From UBA10365 sp041441915 (GTDB taxonomy: Bacteria; Pseudomonadota; Alphaproteobacteria; Rhodobacterales; Rhodobacteraceae): a stretch of DNA of 64,000 bases. Location of the stretch: NCBI GenBank assembly GCA_041441915.1, contig JASDRS010000022.1:62001-126000 (forward strand), written 5' to 3'. The notes under the pieces are model-generated. The model saw nothing but the letters and a program-made list of their open reading frames with translations, had not been told where the DNA came from and made no database searches. Both the position numbers and the translations under genes were made by a program. Numbering within the stretch: position 1 is the stretch's first letter; every line of letters starts with the position of its first letter. This document shows, piece after piece, positions 43,834-52,120 of the stretch.

Positions 43834-45101
43834 ATAAACCCGTCATAGCGCTGTTCCCCGAGGCCAGCTTTGGCTCTGCATTAAATTGCGTCGGTATCGC
43901 CCAACAACTGCAACACCAAGGCTCCGTGCCCGTTTTCCTATGCCACCCAGGCTTTAACAGTGTATTCGCTGAATACGGATTTAAGGAGTACCAACTACCC
44001 AAAAACACTGGCGCGCAGCACCAAACCGAAGAAACATGGCAGGCCTTTGTCTCCACTCACCTTGAGCATTTCAACCAAGTCCCAACCGCACAATTGGCAA
44101 CCTACGTTGGCCCCACTTGGGAGGCGATTGTCGACACCGCGATCCGCGTCGAGGCAGGCCTGTCGCAATTGCTCAAGCGAATCAGACCCGATGGCATTGT
44201 ATTGGACAACGTTATCATGTTCCCTGCCATCGCCAACGCTGGCATGCCTTGGATCAGGGTCGTGTCCTGCGCCGAAACTGAAATTCCGGACGCAAATGTG
44301 CCACCCTATCTGTCAGGTATGGCCGCCAATGATCCTAACCGGCTCGCCTTTGAGGCCGCATACCTCACTACCATTCGCCCCATACATCAACGCTACAACA
44401 CATTCCGTCGAGCGCATGGGTTGCCCTCTCTGCCTGAAGGGCAATTCCTTGAACCCTCCCCGCATTTGAACCTGCTGCTGGCCCCCAAGGCCATTCGCCA
44501 TGACCGCGCCACACCACTGCCCGATAGCAGCTTTGTGTTTCTGGACGGTTGCGTCCGCGAAGAGGCGCAATTTGAACCACCCCTACTTCCTGTCAACGAA
44601 GGGCCTATTGTGTATCTAAGCTTTGGGAGCCTGGGCGCCATCGACACCGACCTGATTAGCCGGATGATCAAAGTCTTTGCCACGCTCCCTGCCCGCTTTT
44701 TTGTTAATGTCGGGGGATTTCTGGAAAGCTACCAGCAGGTCCCTGACAACGTCTATCTCGGCAGCTGGTTTCCGCAGCCCTCAATTGTCGCGCAGGCCGA
44801 TTTGTTCATCCACCACGGCGGTAACAACAGCTATTGTGAGGCTTTACATTTTGGGGTTCCTTCGCTCATCATGCCCTATTGTTGGGACGGCCATGACAAC
44901 AGTCTTCGAGCTGTACAAACCGGTACAGGCCTTAATTTAAAACGCGATTCATGGACAGCGCATGAACTGAGAGAAACGATAGTATTTCTATTGAGCGATA
45001 CTGAAATGGTCTCCAGAATGCGTACAATTTCAGGCGCTATGAAAAGAGGCAATGGCACGCGTGATGCCGCGCAGGCAATTTTGCAAAGGGTGAAAGTATA
45101 A
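43830..45101 (+). CDS. GT1-family glycosyltransferase B
   Basis: A 423-residue paralogue of the enzyme at 37550, similar along its whole length: FPEASFGSALNCVGIAQ, ILDNVIMFPAI-like, YLSFGSLGAIDTDL, SWFPQPS and HHGGNNSYCE (328-337), then CWDGHDNS (351-358). It has the same unusual Gly in place of the DQ glutamine and Ala-Leu-Asn in place of the His-containing loop. It is coupled to the regulator by a four-base overlap. Two enzymes with different acceptors or products are possible; neither is known. Confidence 0.88.
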   Translation: MNKPVIALFPEASFGSALNCVGIAQQLQHQGSVPVFLCHPGFNSVFAEYGFKEYQLPKNTGAQHQTEETWQAFVSTHLEHFNQVPTAQLATYVGPTWEAIVDTAIRVEAGLSQLLKRIRPDGIVLDNVIMFPAIANAGMPWIRVVSCAETEIPDANVPPYLSGMAANDPNRLAFEAAYLTTIRPIHQRYNTFRRAHGLPSLPEGQFLEPSPHLNLLLAPKAIRHDRATPLPDSSFVFLDGCVREEAQFEPPLLPVNEGPIVYLSFGSLGAIDTDLISRMIKVFATLPARFFVNVGGFLESYQQVPDNVYLGSWFPQPSIVAQADLFIHHGGNNSYCEALHFGVPSLIMPYCWDGHDNSLRAVQTGTGLNLKRDSWTAHELRETIVFLLSDTEMVSRMRTISGAMKRGNGTRDAAQAILQRVKV

Positions 45102-45565
45102 AATGAGGTGCACCCAGACACACCCATTTCAGCATCGGTGCTGTCAACTTAATGAGAACTCGCATCGGATTGCTTGCATTGAAGTTCATCACAGTAATAC
45201 GCAGGTTTCTGAAATGAATAAGCAGCATGTAACTCGTTTGGATGACCTGCCAATGCCTTTGTGCAAACTGTCATAGAGTAGGTTAAATCTTAACACACTA
45301 TCCGAATTTTCTAGACCACTTCAGGAAGACTAAAACCTGCCATCGCGCGAGATAAGTCTCGTTTCATGCTGAGGACCGCTAGGCAAGCATGTTGTTTTCT
45401 CAGGCACACGTAAATTAGGTAAATATTTCTTTAAATTATTGATAAATAGAAGAAAGTTCCTTACAAAATCGCCAAATCAGCAATTTTTTAGAAATTATTC
45501 CCGATACAGTCTGAAAATTTAAGGTATACTCTTAACCTTAAGTAAATTTTTTTGAGGACGGTAAT
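45102..45565. other. 464-base intergenic region at the edge of the amine island
   Basis: It contains no convincing gene. It becomes strongly AT-rich after 45400. gagg at 45554-45557 serves the rhodanese gene. The first 130 bases have a coding-like look on the minus strand, possibly a relic, but I can assign no family. Confidence 0.45.
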
Positions 45566-46492
45566 ATGAAACTTCTGGCCTATAGCTTGACAGCTAGCTT
45601 CGTGTTTATATCAACAGCTAGCGCTAATTATCTTGATCCACTGATAAGCCCAAAAGAGCTTTACGATCGTTTGGAACAAGCCAATCCAATTATTCTAGAT
45701 ATTCGCGGTGATGCATACAACGAAGGCCATATTCCAGGGTCAATTTCAGCCCCATACGGTTTGTTTCGAGGCCCAAAAAACAACCCCGGCCAATTGCTTG
45801 ATGAGGATACGTTAGAGCAACGGTTTGAAGCGCTGGGGCTTGATTTGGACCGGCCAGTCGTAGTCGTTTCAGAAGGTAAGACGAACAGTGATTTCGGTGC
45901 TGCTGCCCGCGTTTATTGGACGTTGAAATCATCTGGATTTACTGACTTGGCCGTGTTGAACGGTGGAAAACTGGGCTGGGAAGCTGCAGGCCAATCAATC
46001 GATAAAATATCTGTTACGCCAAAGGCAACAGAGCTTGATATCACATTTTCACAGCAGTGGACCGCAAGCACCGAACACGTTGTCTCTGCGACCAAGGGCG
46101 AGGTTGATTCCTTACTATTAGACGCGCGCCCAATGAGCTTTTTTAAAGGTGAAAAAAGTCATGGAGCAGCGTCCCGCCCCGGAACCCTGCCTGGGGCTGA
46201 AAATTACCATTACGCCTCATTTTTTGAGAAAGAGGTCGCAGCAATTTCGAAAATCACCGATGTTGCAGCCTTGGCATCAACGTTAGAGCTTGAGATGGGG
46301 CAAGAGATTGTTTCATTCTGCAACACTGGCCACTGGGCTGCCACAAATTGGTTTGCTCTTTCAGAAGTGGCGGGATTTGAAAACGTAAAGCTTTATCCTG
46401 GCTCAATGGTTGAGTATTCAAACCTTGATCTGCCTATGGAAAATACCCCTGGAGTGTTTAAAAATCTTTTGAACAACCTCAGCGGAAATTAA
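45566..46492 (+). CDS. Periplasmic tandem-rhodanese thiosulfate sulfurtransferase
   Basis: A 308-residue secreted protein (signal peptide to SASA, residue 20) with two rhodanese domains. Domain 1 (about 28-145: ILDIRGDAYNEGHIPGSIS) has VVSEGKT where the active-site loop belongs, so its catalytic Cys is absent. Domain 2 (about 165-295) has SFCNTGHWAA with Cys252. The enzyme moves sulfane sulfur from thiosulfate to an acceptor. Its stop overlaps the ATG of the YeeE/YedE transporter, so the two work together. Confidence 0.88.
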   Translation: MKLLAYSLTASFVFISTASANYLDPLISPKELYDRLEQANPIILDIRGDAYNEGHIPGSISAPYGLFRGPKNNPGQLLDEDTLEQRFEALGLDLDRPVVVVSEGKTNSDFGAAARVYWTLKSSGFTDLAVLNGGKLGWEAAGQSIDKISVTPKATELDITFSQQWTASTEHVVSATKGEVDSLLLDARPMSFFKGEKSHGAASRPGTLPGAENYHYASFFEKEVAAISKITDVAALASTLELEMGQEIVSFCNTGHWAATNWFALSEVAGFENVKLYPGSMVEYSNLDLPMENTPGVFKNLLNNLSGN

Positions 46493-47625
46493 TGACACCC
46501 ATCGATACGAAAGATGGCGATACGCCCTCCAAACCGTACATGCGGCGCAGCGGCCTGGTTTTGGCCGCAGCGTGCATTTTCATAGCGGTCGCGGTTTTAG
46601 TTGGGGCCCGTTATGGATTGATTTTCGCAGTTGGTCTGGGCTTTGGCATTACGCTCGAAGGATTGGGTTTTGGGTTTTCTGGACCTTGGCGGGCGATGAT
46701 TTTAAGACGTGATCCCTCAGGCGTTCTGGCGCAGCTTTTGTCCATTGGTCTTGTGGCGATCTTGGCACTGCCACTAATTGAGGCGCGCTCAGGAGAACTA
46801 TTAGGCGCGCAAGCGCCAATTGGTTGGGCCATGGTTGCGGGGGCTTTTGTGTTTGGTGTCGCCATGCAAGTGGCGTTGGGCTGCGGGTCTGGCACGCTTG
46901 TCAATGCGGGATCTGGCAATCCTATTGGGTTGTTATCTTTGCCATTTTTTGCGATTGGCAGCTTTTCCGGCGCGTACCAGCTCACTTGGTGGGCCGAATT
47001 GGGTAGTTTTCCCATCATCGTCCTTACAGGATGGTCTGGACTTATTTTAACCTTGGCGATGCTCGTCACAGTTGCAGCAGTGCTTTGCTATTTTGCTAAT
47101 CCAAAACATCGAAGGATACCGCACCGTTATCTTATAGCGGCGGTCGTTATTGCTGGTCTGGCACTGTTAAATTTGATGATCTCAGGACAACCATGGGGCG
47201 TCGTCTACGGTCTGGGGCTCTGGGTCGCCAAAGTGGCCGTGGCATCTGGTGCAGATTTGTCCGGCTCTGTATTTTTCTCAGCTCCAGCCAGCTTGGAACG
47301 CCTGCAGGAAAGTATTCTCACCGATTACACTTCCCTAACAAATATCGGTATTATGCTGGGGGCGTTTTTCGTAGGGTCTTGGCGCATTGGGGGATTTGAC
47401 CAAAAAATACCACGCCTTCCCTTGCGGGCCTGGACCGCAACAGTGGTTGCGGGATTTATGATGGGCTATGCAGCGCGCCTTGCATTTGGATGCAATGTTG
47501 GTGCCTTTTTCTCTGGTATTTCAACGGGAAGCCTTCATGGTTGGGCCTGGTTTATAGCCGCTTTTTTAGGGTCACACTATGGTATCAAATTGCGCCCAAT
47601 GCTTGGATTGGAGACCCAGCCTTGA
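46492..47625 (+). CDS. YeeE/YedE-family transporter (thiosulfate/sulfur compound uptake)
   Basis: A 377-residue inner membrane protein of about nine or ten helices in two halves. Each half has the conserved Cys-Gly motif: ALGCGSGTLVNAGSGN and AFGCNVGAFFSGISTGSLHGW. In TsuA-like proteins these cysteines relay thiosulfate or persulfide across the membrane. It follows the periplasmic rhodanese with an overlapping start, which fits sulfur import or detoxification. Confidence 0.9.
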   Translation: MTPIDTKDGDTPSKPYMRRSGLVLAAACIFIAVAVLVGARYGLIFAVGLGFGITLEGLGFGFSGPWRAMILRRDPSGVLAQLLSIGLVAILALPLIEARSGELLGAQAPIGWAMVAGAFVFGVAMQVALGCGSGTLVNAGSGNPIGLLSLPFFAIGSFSGAYQLTWWAELGSFPIIVLTGWSGLILTLAMLVTVAAVLCYFANPKHRRIPHRYLIAAVVIAGLALLNLMISGQPWGVVYGLGLWVAKVAVASGADLSGSVFFSAPASLERLQESILTDYTSLTNIGIMLGAFFVGSWRIGGFDQKIPRLPLRAWTATVVAGFMMGYAARLAFGCNVGAFFSGISTGSLHGWAWFIAAFLGSHYGIKLRPMLGLETQP

Positions 47626-47786
47626 CCAGACACATAACGGCTGTGGTCGCAATTGGCCTGCTTTCAGGGTTATTAGTCTTTGATCTATCAACTTCCAGAG
47701 TGAACCCATATGTCGCGCCCCCTGTTGTCGCACTTGGTTCTGGACTGGCAAGTACCGGTGGGTTTTGTGGCGTGATGCCCAAATAA
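47622..47786 (+). CDS. Small membrane protein with TTG start, coupled to the YeeE/YedE gene
   Basis: A 54-residue protein starting at TTG in the sequence TTGA, so the stop of the preceding gene overlaps its start. It has a hydrophobic segment (AVVAIGLLSGLLVF), then an extracellular or periplasmic part rich in Pro, Gly and Val, and ends GGFCGVMPK. The single Cys near the C terminus may have a sulfur-handling role. Overlap and strand support a real gene; the family is unnamed to me. Confidence 0.55.
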   Translation: MTRHITAVVAIGLLSGLLVFDLSTSRVNPYVAPPVVALGSGLASTGGFCGVMPK

Positions 47787-47887
47787 GTCATAAAAAATTT
47801 ATCACTTTTTTAATTATCCATTAGGATCCACTTTCAACGGAAATCCTGGCATTTATCAGAATTCCAATATAATATAAAAACGAATTA

Positions 47888-48019
47888 ATGAGCATGCCTC
47901 TGCAAAAAATCTTTTTTGAAAATTTCAATGTTGGGTCAGCGATCAACCATCCTGTCAATCAAAAAAATACGATACTGCATCATATTAACAGAAACTTAGG
48001 TCGAAAAAGAGATTTTTAG
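47888..48019 (+). pseudogene. 43-codon frame with MaoC-like beginning, overlapping the OYE start
   Basis: It reads MSMPLQKIFFENFNVGSAINHPV, which resembles the first strand and helix of MaoC-type hot-dog dehydratases (FEDFxVGxxxxHPV), then runs into unrelated sequence and stops. The stop shares a base with the GTG of the next gene. It is probably the start of a deleted gene; a leader peptide is the alternative. Confidence 0.3.
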
Positions 48020-49176
48020 TGAACCAATTTCCTAAACTTTTTGAGCCAATCACACTTCGTGGAATAACAAGCAAAAATCGCATAGTCATTTCGCCAATGT
48101 GCCAATATTCAGCGCATGAAGGGCATCTTGACGACTGGCATCTTGTCAATCTTGGTAGGTTTGCAATGGGCGGGGCCGGCATAGTGTTCACGGAAGCTAC
48201 GGCGGTTCAAAAATCAGGACGAATTACACACGGCTGCACTGGCTTATGGTGTGACAGCCAAATTGCGGGTCACAGCCGGGTAGCCCAGTTTGCACTGCGT
48301 AATGGAGCCATTCCAGCTGTACAGTTAGGTCACGCAGGTCGCAAATCTGGCATGCAGAGGCCGTGGTTTGGAAATGGCCCGGTCAATGATGGCGATGTTG
48401 CGCGTGGAGATATGCCCTGGGCGCCCGTTGGACCTTCAGCTATTCAGGTGGGCACTGGATGGCCACTACCGAAGTCACTAACGCTTAGTGACATAGAACG
48501 ACTAAAGTTAGACTATGTAGCTGCAGCGCTTAGGGCCATAACCGCCGGCTATAAAATAATCGAATTACATGGGGCGCACGGCTATTTAGTTCATAGCTTT
48601 CTTTCTCCCTTATCAAATCAACGAGACGATGCTTACGGCGGCAGTCTTGAAGGAAGAATGCGCCTTGCATTAGAATTAGCCGACACACTGCGCGCAGTTT
48701 TGCCGAATGAATTACCTTTATTTTTCCGAACATCCGCAGTGGATGGCGTAGAAAATGGTTGGTCTTTGGACGACTCCATTGTCCTAGCAAAGGAGTTGAA
48801 AAGCCGAGGTGTGGACGTTGTCGACTGTTCATCAGGAGGAATTGCTGGCCCAGCAACTGCAGCAGGTGGAGGCAAACGGCAACCAAGTTTTCAGGTGCCT
48901 TATGCAGAGCGAATAAAAAGAGAAGTTGGATTAGAAACTATGGCCGTTGGGCTAATCACGCATGCCCACCAAGCTGAAGAAATTTTAAACGAGGGGTCTG
49001 CAGACTTGATAGCCCTAGGAAGAGAGGCGCTGGTTGATCCGTCTTGGGCTCAGCATGCCGCCAGAAAATTAGGTTTTGATCCAGACTTTAACACTTGGCC
49101 AACTCAATCGGGTTGGTGGTTAAGTCGTAGAGAATTGACTAGTGATTTTTATCTTCCAAAAGATCCAATAATTTAG
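48019..49176 (+). CDS. Old Yellow Enzyme-family NADH:flavin oxidoreductase (YqjM-like)
   Basis: A 385-residue FMN TIM barrel with a GTG start. It shows KLFEPITLRGITSKNRIVISPMCQYSA, the Cys-containing YqjM-type motif, then HAGRKS, ELHGAHGYLVHSFLSPLSNQRDDAYGGSLEGRMRLALE and LGREALVDP. Members reduce activated C=C bonds of enones or xenobiotics with NAD(P)H. Substrate unknown. A decayed relative lies at 13205-13430. Confidence 0.9.
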   Translation: MNQFPKLFEPITLRGITSKNRIVISPMCQYSAHEGHLDDWHLVNLGRFAMGGAGIVFTEATAVQKSGRITHGCTGLWCDSQIAGHSRVAQFALRNGAIPAVQLGHAGRKSGMQRPWFGNGPVNDGDVARGDMPWAPVGPSAIQVGTGWPLPKSLTLSDIERLKLDYVAAALRAITAGYKIIELHGAHGYLVHSFLSPLSNQRDDAYGGSLEGRMRLALELADTLRAVLPNELPLFFRTSAVDGVENGWSLDDSIVLAKELKSRGVDVVDCSSGGIAGPATAAGGGKRQPSFQVPYAERIKREVGLETMAVGLITHAHQAEEILNEGSADLIALGREALVDPSWAQHAARKLGFDPDFNTWPTQSGWWLSRRELTSDFYLPKDPII

Positions 49177-49281
49177 AAAAATTACCTCCACTTTTCAAAA
49201 TACAGTTTAAAATTTAAGAGCGCATATTTCACAAATAGATCAATTTTTACCTAACTATCCGGTTGATACTATTTTTGTACC

Positions 49282-49680
49282 TCATGCTCTACATGCATGT
49301 TGAAGGCTTTCATCAAGTGGCTTGTCCGTGAAAATGCAATCAACATCTGACAGTGATGCTATTTTTATTGGGGCCTTGCGTTGAAATTTTGTATTATCAG
49401 CAACAAGAAATACTTTTCGTGATTGTTTTATTATGTTTTGGCTGACGCTTATTTCTTGCATGTCATAATCAACCATATCACCGTCTTGATCGATTGCAGA
49501 GCACCCAATTATTGCGATGTCAAATTTAAATCTCGAAATAGTTTCGATAGCGGTATCACCAATCAACCCACCATCCGAACGTCTCAAATTCCCACCAGTA
49601 ATCACAATATCACTATCGTGATAGTCCCTTAGAATATTTGCGCCATTTAAGTTATTCGTAATGACCATCAGCTTTTTGTG
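49282..49680 (-). pseudogene. glpR: C-terminal fragment of a DeoR-family (GlpR-like) regulator
   Basis: The last 132 codons, from KLMVITNNLNGANIL through VITGGNLRRSDGGLIGD, FDIAIIGCSAIDQDGDMVDYDMQE and FLVADNTKFQRKAP, are the DeoR sugar-phosphate sensor domain of GlpR type. The HTH domain is missing: beyond 49680 the frame crosses into unrelated sequence that is, on the other strand, the end of a glpK-like gene. The open frame to 49863 is accidental. Confidence 0.78.
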
Positions 49681-49881
49681 ATAGAGAAGTTCAAACGACC
49701 AGCGAGACCACTGGTTGCGGCGTGGCTCGCTGGGATGTATGCAGGTGTATACCCTGATCAAGAAACATTTGCAGCTCAATGGGCCCAAGAAACCCAATTT
49801 GTGCCACAGATGGATGAAGCTCAACGCCAGGTTAAATATGCAACTTGGAAAAAAGCAGTTCAAGCAACCCTTAACTTTTGA
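49680..49881 (+). pseudogene. glpK: C-terminal fragment of a glycerol kinase-like FGGY kinase
   Basis: From the plus strand, AAWLAGMYAGVYPDQETF, AAQWAQETQFVPQMDEAQRQ and WKKAVQATLNF match the end of a GlpK-type kinase. Just upstream, the bases for ETT and AAWLAG lie in different frames, so there is also a small indel. No more of the gene is present. It abuts the glpR fragment at 49680 and lies nine bases before fructose-1,6-bisphosphatase. Confidence 0.72.
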
Positions 49882-49890
49882 GGATTAAAA

Positions 49891-50880
49891 ATGGCCGACG
49901 TGACACTGCAGCGCTACCTGAAAGAGAGCAAAGTAGGCTCAAACTTAATTGCCCTGATTGAAAATATAGCGAGTGGCTGCCTTACCGTTGCCAATAGTGT
50001 TCGAAATGGTGCGTTTGAGGGCAATCTTGGGTCTGCGAATGCAACTAATATCCAGGGTGAGACACAAAAAACCTTGGATGTTTTGGCTAATGATGCATTT
50101 GAGCGGATTTGCTCTAACAGTTTGTGCTTAGCCGCCTTTATCTCCGAAGAGGTTGAAAATGTCACATGGCTAAAGGAGCCAGAGGCCGGAGACTACCTGC
50201 TCTACTTTGATCCTTTGGATGGCTCATCTAATGTGGACGTGAACATGTCAGTTGGCTCTATTTACGCTGTTATGCAGGTGCAATCGAACGGTGATAAAAA
50301 TGTTTTATTCGAAGGTCGAAGGCAAGTTTGCGCAGGTTATGCCCTCTACGGGCCGTCAACAATGTTCGTCTTAACCGTAGGATTGGAGGTTTCTGGTTTT
50401 ACCAATCAGCATGGCACAGACAAATTTATATTGACCCATCCCAATATGAAGGTTCCCCACGAAACATCCGAATTCGCTATCAATACATCGCGTTATAGCT
50501 ATTGGGACAGTCCTGTGCGCCGCTATGTAGATGAATGTGTGGCGGGCGAAGACGGTGTGCGTAAGCGGCCCTTTAATATGCGCTGGACTGCGTCAATGGT
50601 AGCCGAAATCCACCGGATTCTCACGCGGGGCGGTGTCTTCTTGTATCCCGCGGACAGCAATAACTGGTCAGCCGGCGGTAAATTGCGTCTGATGTACGAG
50701 GCCAACCCAATGGCAATGCTGATAGAGCAAGCTGGAGGTACTGCCTCTACGGGCTACGTCAAAATTTTAGATATACATCCAAGCGACCACCATCAGCGTA
50801 TTCCCGTAATTATGGGATCACGTGCCGAAGTTGAAAGGCTCGACAATTATCATCAAACGCAGAGCGGTTCTGAACAATAG
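49891..50880 (+). CDS. fbp: Fructose-1,6-bisphosphatase, class I
   Basis: A 329-residue enzyme of gluconeogenesis that removes the 1-phosphate of fructose 1,6-bisphosphate. The metal site is in ISEEVENV and FDPLDGSSNVDVN (residues 106-118); later NMRWTASMVAEIHRILTRGGVFLYP carries substrate-binding residues, and MAMLIEQAGGTAS is the usual last motif. Length is normal. The upstream neighbour is a glpK fragment, so its original operon has been disturbed. aggatt lies ahead of the ATG. Confidence 0.95.
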   Translation: MADVTLQRYLKESKVGSNLIALIENIASGCLTVANSVRNGAFEGNLGSANATNIQGETQKTLDVLANDAFERICSNSLCLAAFISEEVENVTWLKEPEAGDYLLYFDPLDGSSNVDVNMSVGSIYAVMQVQSNGDKNVLFEGRRQVCAGYALYGPSTMFVLTVGLEVSGFTNQHGTDKFILTHPNMKVPHETSEFAINTSRYSYWDSPVRRYVDECVAGEDGVRKRPFNMRWTASMVAEIHRILTRGGVFLYPADSNNWSAGGKLRLMYEANPMAMLIEQAGGTASTGYVKILDIHPSDHHQRIPVIMGSRAEVERLDNYHQTQSGSEQ

Positions 50881-50890
50881 GAATGTCTAT

Positions 50891-51040
50891 ATGGCACTTG
50901 CCTCACTTCACCAGCTTCTCGACCACGCGGCAGACCATCAGGAGGTAGCTGAGGCCGCTGCTAATGCTTCATCAATGCGTGGCAACCCTTTTCATATTTC
51001 TCAGAAAGAACTTCTGCAGATTTTGAGTTCGGCAAGTTAG
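50891..51040 (+). pseudogene. Fragment resembling the N terminus of class II fructose-bisphosphate aldolase
   Basis: A 49-codon frame starting ten bases after fbp. MALASLHQLLDHAADH matches the usual MALVTLRQLLDHAAEH start of class II aldolase, often found after fbp in proteobacteria. The following EVAEAAANASSMRGNPFHIS is not from that region of aldolase, so the gene is broken or fused by deletion. A functional small protein cannot be excluded. Confidence 0.45.
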
Positions 51041-51255
51041 GACTAAAACCGCATGAAGCATCACAGAAAATAGCTAAAAACGCTGTGGTATTATTCTGTT
51101 TACATATCAGTTTGATCTGACACTACTAACGATTAATACGCCTCCAATATTGCAATCTCCCTTAAATCACTTTTGGTAGCTTTGCGATTGCAAAGCCTAT
51201 GGGCTGCGTTACTCTTACAACGGGTCATTTCACTCGACATTCAAGGGCTCCCCAC

Positions 51256-52059
51256 ATGTCAGACATATCTTACCGCTTCACCCATGCGATCACCCGCACC
51301 CCAGCGCCCTCTGTCGTGGAAGGCCTGCGCGCCGAAGATCGGGGTGCGCCCAATTTTGATCTGATGCTGGCACATCATGCCGAGTATGTTGCCACGTTAA
51401 AATCCACGGGTGCGCAGGTTGTAGAACTACCAGCCCTAAGCGCCTTTGCAGATTCAGTGTTTGTGGAAGACACTGCCCTTTGTTTGCCTAATGGGGCCGT
51501 GGTGATGCGGCCTGGCGCACCATCACGTTTGGGTGAAGCCGCTGAAATGACCCCTCATCTACGCACACTTTACGCCAATGTAAAAGCCATCACCGGAACA
51601 AACTCTTATATTGAGGGTGGTGATATTTTGACTACCGGGTCAGAAGTTCTGGTGGGCCGGTCAGCCCGCACCAATTCAAAAGGTATTGCTGAACTTGCAA
51701 GCATTATAACACGATGGGGCTATAAGTTGCGCGAAGTGATCACCCCAAAAGGGGTTTTGCATTTTAAAACTGACTGCTCGCTGCTGGACCAAGACACCAT
51801 TTTATCAACGGAACGCCTGTCAGTTTCCGGCTGTTTTCATGGCTACCGCGTCTTGAGCACAGTACCAGGCGAAGAGGCTGCCGCTAATGCTATTCGCTTT
51901 AATGACCTTGTGCTTTTTCCAGAAGGATTTCCAAAAACTCGCGATATGCTTTTGGCTTCAGGCTATAATTTGCGAGAACTGGGCAACAGTGAGTGCTCTA
52001 AGATTGACGGCGGAATGTCCTGCTTGTCTTTACGATTCACGCCAAAGGCGTTAATATAA
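51256..52059 (+). CDS. N(G),N(G)-dimethylarginine dimethylaminohydrolase (DDAH)
   Basis: A 267-residue amidinotransferase-fold enzyme that hydrolyses methylated arginine to citrulline and methylamine or dimethylamine. The catalytic set is visible: the FVEDT strand (69-73), Glu120 in YIEGGDIL, His169 in VLHFKTD and the nucleophile Cys256 in GGMSCLSLRF. The ATG at 51256 is chosen since the 19-codon upstream extension lacks homology. It stands alone. Confidence 0.9.
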   Translation: MSDISYRFTHAITRTPAPSVVEGLRAEDRGAPNFDLMLAHHAEYVATLKSTGAQVVELPALSAFADSVFVEDTALCLPNGAVVMRPGAPSRLGEAAEMTPHLRTLYANVKAITGTNSYIEGGDILTTGSEVLVGRSARTNSKGIAELASIITRWGYKLREVITPKGVLHFKTDCSLLDQDTILSTERLSVSGCFHGYRVLSTVPGEEAAANAIRFNDLVLFPEGFPKTRDMLLASGYNLRELGNSECSKIDGGMSCLSLRFTPKALI

Positions 52060-52120
52060 TCAGTCGGTAGCAAAGATTTACTAATTTTGATATCCTGTCC
52101 GTGCCCGATCTTTGGATCCG

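Noticed and set aside
45037..45228. Possible transposase tail on the minus strand after glycosyltransferase B
   Set aside because: The translation is protein-like in part, but no transposase motif, inverted repeat or target duplication could be seen.
47888..48019. Treating the 43-codon frame before OYE as a regulatory leader peptide
   Set aside because: There is no run of a regulatory amino acid and no attenuator hairpin; a MaoC-like relic fits better, though weakly.
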